Source of the DNA: an uncultured Lachnospiraceae bacterium
GTDB lineage: Bacteria; Bacillota; Clostridia; Lachnospirales; Lachnospiraceae
DNA length: 22,764 bases
Assembly (NCBI GenBank): GCA_910586405.1
Contig: CAJUII010000054.1
Coordinates: 1 to 22,764 of the forward strand
Direction of reading: 5' to 3'
Below, piece by piece: positions 8,026 to 15,170 of the stretch (its first letter is position 1; each line of letters opens with the position of its first letter). The position numbers were made by a program, and so were the translations under genes. The notes under the pieces were generated by a model that saw nothing but the letters and a program-made list of their open reading frames with translations, did no database searches and was not told the origin of the DNA.

Positions 8026-8967
8026 TTATTTTTCCTCCTTTTTCTTCGCCTTCTTCTTTTTCTTCTGCGCCTTCGCGCCTGAGATAACCTCGGTAATCTC
8101 CTGTGTAATCATCGCTTGGCGCACCCTGTTGTACTCGATCGACAGGTCATGAATCATCTCCGCGGCGCTCTTGTTGGCGGCTTCCATAGCCATCATACGG
8201 GCACTCTGCTCACTGCAAAACGCTTCGATGAGCGCGCCGTAAATATACCCCATCACGCAGTCTGGAAGAATGTTGTCAAGCACGGCATTCGGGGACGGCT
8301 TTAGCAGCAGCTCGCCGTGGAACATTCCATTGTCGTTCCCCTCCCATGGCTGTACGCTCTCCACGCCGTCCTGCTTAAAATTTTCAGGCAAAAATGGGAG
8401 AAGCCGCGTCATTTTCGTCTCCGTTGTCATGCTGTTTTTCATATAGGTATAAATAATGTAAATCTCGTCAAGCTCTCCAGAGCGGTACTGTTCCATGACT
8501 GTCTCGCTGATAATGCGCGCGCGGTGCAGTGAAGGGTTCTGCGCGGCATAGTGGAAGTGGCGCGCGAGCGGTATGCCTCTGTTTCTCAGGTAATGCCTTC
8601 CCGCCCTGCCGACAACGAACAGCTTGTAGTGTTTCCACTGACTGATCTGGTCCTGCGCAAACTTTAATATGTTATGGTTGTATGCCCCCGCCAGACCTTT
8701 GTCCGCCGAGATCACGATATATCCCCTTACCTTGTCCTCCGGCTTCTTGTTCGTCCGCTCGCCAAAGAACTCATGTTCAACATCGGGCAGGCGCTGCATG
8801 ATGTTGGTGACAAGCGACTGCAGTGTGAAAAAGTAAGGCTCTGTCTCCTCCAGATTTGCTCGCGCCTTGCGCAGTTTTGTGGAGGAAATCATATACATGG
8901 CATTCGTGATCTTCATGGTATCCTGAATACTTTTCCGGCGGATTTGTATTTCCCGTGTACTAGCCAT
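8026..8967 (-). CDS. atpG: ATP synthase F1 gamma subunit
   Basis: Rotating central shaft, about 313 residues from the ATG at 8967. The N-terminal coiled coil starts MASTREIQIRRKSIQDTMKI. The central Rossmann-like region contains YIVISADKGLAGAYNHNIL, and the conserved C-terminal helix reads SARMMAMEAANKSAAEMI then EYNRVRQAMITQEITEVISGA. A GTG three codons earlier is possible, but it abuts the GGGGG site, which sits 8 bases before the ATG. The protein ends in an unusual poly-Lys/Glu tail (AQKKKKKAKKKEEK) beyond the usual end of the family. The gene follows the atpH-atpA fusion by 14 bases. Confidence 0.95.
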   Translation of the reverse strand: MASTREIQIRRKSIQDTMKITNAMYMISSTKLRKARANLEETEPYFFTLQSLVTNIMQRLPDVEHEFFGERTNKKPEDKVRGYIVISADKGLAGAYNHNILKFAQDQISQWKHYKLFVVGRAGRHYLRNRGIPLARHFHYAAQNPSLHRARIISETVMEQYRSGELDEIYIIYTYMKNSMTTETKMTRLLPFLPENFKQDGVESVQPWEGNDNGMFHGELLLKPSPNAVLDNILPDCVMGYIYGALIEAFCSEQSARMMAMEAANKSAAEMIHDLSIEYNRVRQAMITQEITEVISGAKAQKKKKKAKKKEEK

Positions 8968-8981
8968 TTTCTGCACCCCCG

Positions 8982-11003
8982 CTACGATTCATAGTTTTTC
9001 TTAAATTCAAGCGCCGCATTGACAATCTCCTGATTCAGTTCATCGTCCAGCACGCCGGTTGTTTCGAGCTTTCTCATAAGCCCTGAATGCGTTTCTTTCA
9101 TATATGCAAGCAGCTTCATTTGGAAATCCTTTACCTTTTGAATCGGTATGGAGAGCATGATCTTTGCATTTGCCGCGCTGAGCGTAATGACCTGCTCCGC
9201 CATACTGAGCGGGCGGCACAAGGGCTGTTTTAACAGTTCCATCAGCACATGACCGTGCAGAAGCTGTTCCTTCGTGGCGCTGTCGAGATCGGAGGCAAAC
9301 TGCGTGAACACTTCCATCTCACGAAACTGGGCAAGGTCAATACGGATACTGCCCGCCACTTTTTTCATTGCCTTGGTCTGGGCGGCGCCGCCTACGCGCG
9401 ACACGGAAAGTCCCACGTTTACAGCCGGACGCATTCCAGAGAAGAACAAGTCGCTCTCAAGGAAAATCTGTCCGTCTGTAATAGAGATCACATTGGTAGG
9501 AATATATGCGGACACATCGCCCGCCTGCGTTTCAATGATTGGAAGCGCCGTAATCGAGCCGCCGCCCTTCTCGTCGCTAAGACGCGCCGAACGCTCGAGC
9601 AGTCTGGAATGTAAATAAAATACGTCGCCCGGATAAGCCTCGCGCCCCGGCGAGCGCTCCAGCAGAAGGGAGAGTGCACGGTACGCAACCGCGTGCTTTG
9701 ACAAGTCATCATATACAATCAGCACGTCCCTGCCCTTGTGCATAAAATATTCTGCAAGCGCCGTCCCGGAATAGGGCGCAATATACTGAAGGGGCGCCGG
9801 GTCGCTTGCTGTAGCAGACACAATGACAGTGTAGTCCATCGCGTCATTGCTTTTCAGGGTGTTTACCAGCTTCGCAATCGTTGATGCCTTCTGCCCGATT
9901 GCCACATAAATACAAACCACGTCCTTGCCCTTCTGGTTCAAAATGGTGTCGATGGCAAGCGATGTTTTTCCCGTCTGGCGGTCGCCGATGATAAGCTCGC
10001 GCTGTCCGCGTCCGATCGGAAACATGGAGTCAATCGCCAAAATTCCCGTTTCAAGGGGAACACTCACGGATTTTCTGTCAATGATCGTGGGTGCGGGCTG
10101 CTCCACAGGCATATAGCCCTCCTCTTTGATGGCGCCCGCGCCGTCAATCGGTGCGCCGAGCGCGTCAATCACCCTGCCAAGAAAGCCGTCGCCCACTGGA
10201 ACGCCTGCGCGTTTGCCTGTCCGTGCCGCCCCCGAGCCTTCGCGGATTTCCACGTCGCGGCCAAACAGGATACAGCCGATTTCGTCGCGCCGGATATCCT
10301 GCACCATTCCTTTGACGCCGCAGTCAAAAACGATAATCTCGCCATATGCCGCGTGATCAATCCCGTCAATATTGGCAATGCCGTCGCCTACCCAGATCAC
10401 GGTGCCAATTTCCTTATCCTGTGCTTCCAGCTCAAAATTCTCGATCTCGGCGCGCAGAATCGAAATAATGTTCTCGGTGCTTGCCGCCGTCTGGACGCCT
10501 GCATTAGAGAAGCGTTCCTGAAACTGCTGTAAACGTCCTTTGGTACTCCAGTCATAGACCTCGTTTCCCGCCTCGAGGATAAAGCCGCCCCCGATCGAAG
10601 CGTCCTCCTCCATCTCAAAGGAAATCTCGCCGCTGTCCTTGTACTGTTTCTGCACAAACGCTTGAATCCCTTTGAGCTGTGCTGCATCTGGCGCCGTCAC
10701 ATATCTTAATTTTACCGAAAAACCGTCTTTTTTCTCCGTGGCAGTGTTTCGGCGTTCTTTTAAGATTTCCCCCCAATACTGCATATCGCCATTGTCGCAT
10801 AATAGTTTTAAGAAATCACGGATTTCACTGGGAAACACCATGTCAATCACATGATGCTTTTTCTCGAGCGCCACGGTAGGATTTTCGAAATCCTCCTGTA
10901 TCTGCGGCACTGATTTTAAAATATCCTCCGTGCGGAATACGATATTTTCCGCGATCCCCAGCTTCCGCATTGTTTTTGCATACTCTGATACCGTATTTAT
11001 CAC
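8982..11003 (-). CDS. atpHA: Fused ATP synthase delta-alpha subunit
   Basis: One uninterrupted 673-residue chain. Residues 1 to about 170 are the delta (OSCP) subunit: helical start INTVSEYAKTMRKLGIAEN, FLKLLCDNGD, RYVTAPDAAQL, and the C-terminal signature DASIGGGFILEAGNEVYDWS. From about 173 it is the alpha subunit: IISILRAEIENFELEAQDKE, IGTVIWVGDGIANIDGI, Walker A GDRQTGKT at 340-347, and PAVNVGLSVSRVGG at 526-539 with the arginine finger Arg536. The two join with only a few residues of linker. No ATG, GTG or TTG with a ribosome site lies near the joint; the first in-frame Met in alpha is 233. The GTG start overlaps the atpF stop (GTGA), so translation is coupled. Delta normally occurs once per enzyme and alpha three times, so the fusion poses a stoichiometry problem. 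The symbol is a composite of atpH and atpA. Confidence 0.95.
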   Translation of the reverse strand: MINTVSEYAKTMRKLGIAENIVFRTEDILKSVPQIQEDFENPTVALEKKHHVIDMVFPSEIRDFLKLLCDNGDMQYWGEILKERRNTATEKKDGFSVKLRYVTAPDAAQLKGIQAFVQKQYKDSGEISFEMEEDASIGGGFILEAGNEVYDWSTKGRLQQFQERFSNAGVQTAASTENIISILRAEIENFELEAQDKEIGTVIWVGDGIANIDGIDHAAYGEIIVFDCGVKGMVQDIRRDEIGCILFGRDVEIREGSGAARTGKRAGVPVGDGFLGRVIDALGAPIDGAGAIKEEGYMPVEQPAPTIIDRKSVSVPLETGILAIDSMFPIGRGQRELIIGDRQTGKTSLAIDTILNQKGKDVVCIYVAIGQKASTIAKLVNTLKSNDAMDYTVIVSATASDPAPLQYIAPYSGTALAEYFMHKGRDVLIVYDDLSKHAVAYRALSLLLERSPGREAYPGDVFYLHSRLLERSARLSDEKGGGSITALPIIETQAGDVSAYIPTNVISITDGQIFLESDLFFSGMRPAVNVGLSVSRVGGAAQTKAMKKVAGSIRIDLAQFREMEVFTQFASDLDSATKEQLLHGHVLMELLKQPLCRPLSMAEQVITLSAANAKIMLSIPIQKVKDFQMKLLAYMKETHSGLMRKLETTGVLDDELNQEIVNAALEFKKNYES

Positions 11004-11485
11004 CGTTGTTCACCCGTCTTTGCTAAAAATTGGTTATAAAGTTCCCTGTCCGCGGCCTGTCCCTGTCCCGAGGCAACCACGCGCGCCGCGGCTTCCATGA
11101 CAAGCCCGGCAATCTCTTCCTGTGCCTGCCTGATACTGCGTTCCTGCTCGCCCTGTGCCTTTCTCCTGGCGTCGGACACAATTTTCTGAGCCTCCGATTT
11201 GGCTTCCGCCACGATTCTTCCATATTCCTCGTCGGCTTTTTCGCGCGCCTTGCTGACTGCCGCCGCTTTTTCTTCGTCAATTCCCTTCACGCAGGCTTCA
11301 TACTGCTGTCGCAGCGCACCTGCCTGTGTTTTGGCTTCCTCTGCCTCTGCATACTGCTTGTCAATCTCCTCCTGCCTTTTTGCCAGTATGTTTTTCACCG
11401 GCTTGAACAGGAATTTGCTCAAAATAAAGTAGATAATCAGCAGATTAATTACGGTAAAAACAAGATTTATATCCAGTTTTAACAT
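11000..11485 (-). CDS. atpF: ATP synthase Fo b subunit
   Basis: Peripheral stalk subunit, 161 residues. It has a short N-terminus, one membrane helix at about 7-27 (NLVFTVINLLIIYFILSKFL), then a long charged helix rich in Ala, Glu, Lys and Gln that forms the dimeric stalk (KRQEEIDKQYAEAEEAKTQA). GGAGGT precedes the ATG. The length matches the family. The stop codon overlaps the GTG start of the fused delta-alpha gene, placing the stalk subunit and its partner delta next to each other in translation. Confidence 0.94.
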   Translation of the reverse strand: MLKLDINLVFTVINLLIIYFILSKFLFKPVKNILAKRQEEIDKQYAEAEEAKTQAGALRQQYEACVKGIDEEKAAAVSKAREKADEEYGRIVAEAKSEAQKIVSDARRKAQGEQERSIRQAQEEIAGLVMEAAARVVASGQGQAADRELYNQFLAKTGEQR

Positions 11486-11503
11486 AATGTACCTCCCAGC
11501 CGC

Positions 11504-11722
11504 TTATTTCACAAGCATGATAATCAAAATCGCCACAACAAACCCGTAAATCGCCGTTGCCTCGGCAAGCGCGCCGCCGAGCAGCAGAAGCTTTGTGATC
11601 TTTCCGTCAGCCTCCGGCTGTCTTGCCACCGCCTCAACTGCCTTGCCGGAAGCGATTCCGATTCCAATTCCCGCTCCAATACCTGCCAACGCTGCAATGC
11701 CTGCTCCAATTGCTACACCCAT
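11504..11722 (-). CDS. atpE: ATP synthase Fo c subunit
   Basis: Ring-forming proteolipid, 72 residues, two membrane helices. Helix 1 is Gly/Ala-rich (GIGAGIGIGIASGKAVEAVA), the polar loop is ARQPE, and helix 2 carries the ion-binding Glu54 in GGALAEATAIYG. Against the Na+-type ring of Ilyobacter, the Na+ ligand Gln in helix 1 is Ile21 here, and the Ser after the carboxylate is Ala55. This points to proton rather than sodium coupling (inference from the known motif). GGAGGT lies 5 bases before the ATG, and a hairpin stands just ahead of it. Strong translation of atpE is usual because many copies are needed per enzyme. Confidence 0.95.
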   Translation of the reverse strand: MGVAIGAGIAALAGIGAGIGIGIASGKAVEAVARQPEADGKITKLLLLGGALAEATAIYGFVVAILIIMLVK

Positions 11723-11737
11723 AATTTACCTCCATTC

Positions 11738-11757
11738 CGCCGTAAGGACATACGGCG
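11738..11757 (-). promoter_or_regulatory. Hairpin upstream of the atpE ribosome site
   Basis: A 7-base perfect inverted repeat (CGCCGTA and TACGGCG, loop of 6) lies in the 103-base gap between atpB and atpE, six bases upstream of atpE's GGAGG on the mRNA. It may mark an mRNA processing or stability site that lets atpE be made in excess. In the plus direction it is followed by TTTTTC and could stop antisense transcription. The rest of the gap shows nothing that I can name. Confidence 0.4.
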
Positions 11758-11825
11758 TTTTTCATCAAAATATGTTCATTTCATCAATATTCAGTTGTTT
11801 TTGTTTTCCTTAGATTAACAAATGT

Positions 11826-12518
11826 TTATTCGACTGCCTCTCTGATGTAGAGCGACGTCAGGAACACGAACACGTATGCCTGTATCAGCCCGTCGAAAAT
11901 GTCGAAGTAAAGGCTGAAGGGAACCGGCGCGACAGCCGGCGCCAGAATTTTAATCAACTCCATGATGACAAAAGCGCCAAGTACGTTTCCGAACAATCGC
12001 ATACACAGCGACAGCGGTTTGATGAATAGTTCAAGGATGTTGATCGGCGTCACGATCGCCATCGGCTCTTTAAAGCTTTTGAGCCACCCGCCTGCGCCCT
12101 TGCTGTGTATGCTCGCATACTGCACGAGCACAATACTCATCAACGCCAGCGCCGCCGTGACATTCAAATCCTTTGTCGGCGGTTTGACGCCAAACAAACC
12201 AATCAGGTTCGCAAAAGCCAGATAAATCAACACGGTACTCAGATACGGTACATATCCTTTTGCTTCCTCTCCAACCATGTCCGTGATAAAGCCTTCAATT
12301 TTTGTCACAAGCATTTCCGCAAAGAGCTGGCGCTTTCCGGTCGGATGCACCTGTAGGTTCCTTGTCAGAAATAAAGAGAGCAGCAGTACGAGCAGCATAA
12401 TCACCCATGTGATCACTGTCGATTCGTAAATTGGAATTTCCCAGCCGCCGATATGTACAGTGAACACCGCCACACATTCTAGCTGCTCGACAAGCTCATT
12501 TGCCAATTCTTCCATCAT
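11826..12518 (-). CDS. atpB: ATP synthase Fo a subunit
   Basis: Membrane subunit that forms the ion half-channels, about 230 residues with five to six membrane helices. The essential stator arginine is Arg174 (from this start) in KPLSLCMRLFGNVLGAF. The last helices hold the conserved DGLIQAYVFVFLTSLYI. The frame is open to a GTG at 12524, but that codon overlaps the AGGAGGT site (12523-12529). Of the two adjacent ATGs at 12518 and 12515, both fit the site. No sodium-specific feature stands out. Confidence 0.94.
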   Translation of the reverse strand: MMEELANELVEQLECVAVFTVHIGGWEIPIYESTVITWVIMLLVLLLSLFLTRNLQVHPTGKRQLFAEMLVTKIEGFITDMVGEEAKGYVPYLSTVLIYLAFANLIGLFGVKPPTKDLNVTAALALMSIVLVQYASIHSKGAGGWLKSFKEPMAIVTPINILELFIKPLSLCMRLFGNVLGAFVIMELIKILAPAVAPVPFSLYFDIFDGLIQAYVFVFLTSLYIREAVE

Positions 12519-12571
12519 TTTCACCTCCTATCATTCAAATTTTTCATGACTGGCAACAGATACTGTACGCC

Positions 12572-12598
12572 AAAAAAACCTCTGCGATACACAGGTTT
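12572..12598 (-). terminator. Terminator-like hairpin between the small membrane gene and atpB
   Basis: On the minus strand AAACCTGTG and CAGAGGTTT pair with one mismatch around a TATCG loop and run directly into seven T residues. This is the form of an intrinsic terminator or attenuator. It lies between the stop of the small membrane protein gene and the start of atpB, where no good separate promoter is visible, so partial termination is likely. Confidence 0.55.
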
Positions 12599-12635
12599 CA
12601 ATATATTGTAAAATCCAAATGGAGTTCTACCGTAT

Positions 12636-13031
12636 TTATTTTTTGCCGTCCTTGTTGTGGATATAATTTAACTCGATGGCTTTCTTGCGCAAGATTGGAA
12701 TATGCGTCCATTTTACCGCCACGATGAAATAAGAAGTGCTGAAAATCACAACAGCAACAACCAGCAAAAGCAGCCGGGCCAGAGACCTGCTGTTTTTGCC
12801 GGTTGAATGCCGTACAGTATCGTTGATCAGTTCTATGACGCTGCGTGCTTCAAGCATCTCTGCCGAATTTGCAACGCCATCGTTTGCATTGTAGCTGATT
12901 GTTTTATTCTGTGAAAACTCGTACCGCGCAGTATGGGGAAAATCCCTATCGGCACTGCCAAAACAAACTCCAAGAAAAATGGACAGTATTAAGAGTAAAC
13001 TGATGCCAAATTGTTTTTCTTTTGTCTCCAC
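12636..13031 (-). CDS. Small two-helix membrane protein in the AtpI position
   Basis: The product is about 131 residues from a GTG at 13031, chosen because GAGG lies 8 bases before it; the ATG ten codons upstream has no ribosome site. A first hydrophobic helix (about 8-26, SLLLILSIFLGVCFGSA) looks like a signal anchor. An external loop of about 60 polar residues follows, then a second helix (about 85-106, LLLLVVAVVIFSTSYFIVAV) and a basic C-terminus ending NKDGKK. The gene stands first in the ATP synthase operon, where many bacteria have atpI or atpZ. I see no AtpI signature, so it may be an unrelated lineage-specific accessory protein. A terminator-like hairpin separates it from atpB. Confidence 0.6.
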   Translation of the reverse strand: METKEKQFGISLLLILSIFLGVCFGSADRDFPHTARYEFSQNKTISYNANDGVANSAEMLEARSVIELINDTVRHSTGKNSRSLARLLLLVVAVVIFSTSYFIVAVKWTHIPILRKKAIELNYIHNKDGKK

Positions 13032-13192
13032 GACGCTCACCTCTGTTCTATATTCTATCATGGCCGTGATAAAAAATCCAGTAAAAGTTGTATCGGTGTA
13101 TTAAATTACAAATTTTGCGCTGTTCGTTGTATATTGATCTTTCGCTTGATTTTATGGTGCGCCGATGATACTGTATACTAGTTTAAAATTTT

Positions 13193-13334
13193 TATACGAG
13201 TCATTTGCTAACATAATAAAATCTGATGCAAATATGGAAGAACCATCATTTGCTTCAGATTTTTTATTTTCGAGCGTATAGAAGCGGCCTGTTTTTTGCA
13301 AATAAAATTTCGCAGATTCAAATAGTCTGCGAAA
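13193..13334. other. Hairpin-rich intergenic region upstream of the TnpB-like gene
   Basis: The 397-base stretch 13032-13428 between two divergent genes holds no convincing gene but much symmetry. The largest hairpin is 13218-13263: 16-base arms AAAATCTGATGCAAAT and ATTTGCTTCAGATTTT with one mismatch, then an inner ATGG/CCAT, followed by TTTTTATTTT. A second perfect 9-base dyad lies at 13308-13334 (TTTCGCAGA and TCTGCGAAA). ATTTGC or its complement GCAAAT occurs four times in alternating orientation from 13203 to 13302, and TATACG/CGTATA flank the large hairpin. It may be a terminator plus operator, the remnant end of an IS element, or a small structured RNA gene. Confidence 0.5.
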
Positions 13335-13349
13335 ATGAGATAAGAGCAT

Positions 13350-13358
13350 TGCTATAAT
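13350..13358 (+). promoter_or_regulatory. Extended -10 promoter of the TnpB-like gene
   Basis: TGCTATAAT is a perfect extended -10 box (TGn then TATAAT). No good -35 is present, which suits extended -10 promoters. The expected start is near 13365, giving a leader of about 64 bases. The 9-base dyad at 13308-13334 covers the -35 region and would be well placed as an operator. Confidence 0.5.
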
Positions 13359-13428
13359 TATTTATATCTGAAAAATAGCGTTTGTACCATAATTTTTTGC
13401 AAAGTGACAGAGAATTTAGGAGGATATC

Positions 13429-14766
13429 GTGGGAGGTACGCTGACAAAGACCATATGGCAGTACAGTGAACCCTTGCCAGAGGAGACGATGGCGTTTTTA
13501 AGGGGGATCGCTTTGGACTACAATAAGGTCAAGAATCATACCTACAAAAGATATGCCGGCATTAAAAGTCTCGGCAGGCTGACTCCTGCGTATGATATCA
13601 TGGGCGAAATGCGCCACAGCGGGATTCGGACGCAACTGGGACTGCCCTCCGCATACTTTGACCCTGCGATCATTGACGCAGTGGCGGACATTAAAGGAAT
13701 GTGGGGAATGCTGAAAAAGAAGATTGGCATTCTGATCACGGCAAACGAGAATCTGAGCAGCGAGGACAGAATGTATTTAAGGACAATCCTGAGGCTGGAC
13801 AAAGTCTACGCCGCCGTGCTTTGCCATGAGACGTTTGAACTTCCCAGAAATGCAAAGGGGCTTGACATTGACACGGAACGTCTCAACAGTCTGCTTTGCA
13901 GGCTTACGAGGAAGTATCTGGCAAGACCAAATACCGACAGTGCGGATTATTTCAGTATCGCGCCATGCGGCTATACCTATCGGAACGGTATGATTTGCAT
14001 CGCGTCAAGGATACCGGGAAAACGGATTGCACTGCCCTTAAAAGATGACCATATCTGTACCCGGCAGATTCGTCTTTGCATCAGGAAAGATTATGCTGCA
14101 CTGGCACTGCCAACAGAGACAAGAATCAGAAAACATGCAGACTATGAAAACACCATCTATATCCATATCGGCTATCGTGACATGCTTACGCTGTCAAACG
14201 GAAATGTTTATGGAGAGTCACTGGGCAGCATGACATCGGCAGAGACACGGCGTCTGATGGAAAAAAACAGCGCGCGTGCCAGTATGCACACGGCGCACCG
14301 GAGAAGCAGTGCAGATGGAGATCGGGAAAAAGCAGACCTGATAAAACGATGCAACCTTGGCACAGAGAAATACAGGCGGAATAAAGAAAAGCAGCGCGCA
14401 AAGACAGAGACATTCATCAATACGGAGATCAACAGAATGCTGGCGGCAGAAAAGCCAGCAAAGATTGTGATTACGAGGCCAGTAACCGTCAATAAAACCA
14501 AGCTTCCATCAAGATCTACCAATAGAAATTTGACAAGAAGCTTTAATGGCTATATCAGGGAACGGCTGTCGTACAAATGCCGCTTGAATGCGATTGAGCT
14601 GGTTGAGATCAGTTCAAAAGGAACGGGAAATATTTGTTCCCTTTGCGGCGCTGAGGGCAGGCGAATGCCGGACGGTTTTTATTGTCCAGATTGCGGGTTT
14701 GCCGCTGCGATCTCATTGAACGGCGCTAAAAACATTGAAAACAATTATATAGCAACAAGAGGTTGA
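13429..14766 (+). CDS. TnpB-family protein with inactivated RuvC site (TldR-like candidate)
   Basis: The 445-residue protein has TnpB/Cas12-type architecture. An N-terminal part includes RYAGIKSL, MRHSGIRTQLGLPSAYF and DAVADIKGMWGMLKKKI, which I associate with a clostridial TnpB branch. A RuvC-like domain follows from about 241, and a zinc ribbon is formed by Cys403, Cys406, Cys419 and Cys422. The three RuvC acids are gone: the usual GIDxG Asp is His246 (YIHIGYRD), the Glu of the second motif is Thr349 (IVITRPV), and the Asp of the last motif is Ser429 (ISLNGAKNI). DNA cutting should be lost while RNA and DNA binding may remain, as in the described TldR repressors. AGGAGG lies 6 bases before the GTG start. 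No TnpA transposase lies nearby. The frame is fully intact. Confidence 0.85.
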   Translation: MGGTLTKTIWQYSEPLPEETMAFLRGIALDYNKVKNHTYKRYAGIKSLGRLTPAYDIMGEMRHSGIRTQLGLPSAYFDPAIIDAVADIKGMWGMLKKKIGILITANENLSSEDRMYLRTILRLDKVYAAVLCHETFELPRNAKGLDIDTERLNSLLCRLTRKYLARPNTDSADYFSIAPCGYTYRNGMICIASRIPGKRIALPLKDDHICTRQIRLCIRKDYAALALPTETRIRKHADYENTIYIHIGYRDMLTLSNGNVYGESLGSMTSAETRRLMEKNSARASMHTAHRRSSADGDREKADLIKRCNLGTEKYRRNKEKQRAKTETFINTEINRMLAAEKPAKIVITRPVTVNKTKLPSRSTNRNLTRSFNGYIRERLSYKCRLNAIELVEISSKGTGNICSLCGAEGRRMPDGFYCPDCGFAAAISLNGAKNIENNYIATRG

Positions 14767-14844
14767 ATCATACAACCCTGAGAATAAATTATCTGATATT
14801 TACACAGATGATTTCACCCGGCGTACTGTGCCGGCGGCATTTTT
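14761..14844 (+). ncRNA. Candidate guide-RNA region at the 3' end of the TnpB-like gene
   Basis: Three small hairpins follow in a row from the stop codon: GGTTG/CAACC (14761-14777), ATCTG/CAGAT (14791-14809) and CCGGC/GCCGG (14818-14834), with TTTTT at 14840-14844. TnpB and TldR guide RNAs usually come from the 3' end of the gene, with a scaffold overlapping the stop and the guide just after it. A structured RNA ending at the weak terminator would fit. The guide boundary cannot be fixed from one sequence, and I found no match to the following bases elsewhere in the window by eye. A reading frame also crosses this stretch, so the call is tentative. Confidence 0.3.
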
Positions 14845-15143
14845 ATGCACATGGGCGTCCCAAGGAACAATATCAGCAGAAGCTGGTGCCCGGAGATGTA
14901 TACTCAATTTCGATAAAATGTCGCTGGTACAGTGCACCAATCAGGATCACAGGGGCGTATGTTTACAATATCATGGGCGGTGAAACAACTGTCCATAAAG
15001 GCAAAAGACGGCATTATCTAAGCCATGATTTCATGATTTTCCGGTATGCCAAGACCGCAGCCTTATGCGGAGCGAAGCAAATCTACTATGTCAGATTTGC
15101 AGGTGGAGACACTCGGCTTATCCGTATGATAATTATTTTTTAA
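14763..15143 (+). CDS. Possible small basic protein after the TnpB-like gene
   Basis: A frame of 126 codons is open from a TTG that overlaps the stop of the TnpB-like gene (TTGA) to TAA at 15143. The product would be basic and rich in Arg, Tyr and Ile, with four Cys-containing patches, and resembles no family that I know. No ribosome site stands at a workable distance from the TTG, and the ATG at codon 16 (14808) has none either, so only coupled re-initiation would allow translation. It could be a real partner of the TnpB-like protein, the remnant of another gene, or a chance frame over structured RNA. Confidence 0.35.
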   Translation: MNHTTLRINYLIFTQMISPGVLCRRHFYAHGRPKEQYQQKLVPGDVYSISIKCRWYSAPIRITGAYVYNIMGGETTVHKGKRRHYLSHDFMIFRYAKTAALCGAKQIYYVRFAGGDTRLIRMIIIF

Positions 15144-15170
15144 AGAGTTTCTAAAAACTGGAGAACAGAA

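Noticed and set aside
9249..9614. Long antisense frames across atpA, atpD and atpG
   Set aside because: They mirror the codon pattern of well-identified ATP synthase genes and have no ribosome sites or known motifs.
13152..13349. Minus-strand frame of 65 codons between the ATP synthase operon and the TnpB-like gene
   Set aside because: It runs through the large hairpin and the promoter-side dyad, has no ribosome site, and its composition follows the inverted repeats.
14208..14522. Minus-strand frame inside the TnpB-like gene
   Set aside because: It lies wholly within a supported gene, has no ribosome site and shows no motif.
13429..14766. An active IS605/IS607 transposon
   Set aside because: No TnpA transposase, no clear element ends or target duplication, and the TnpB catalytic residues are lost.
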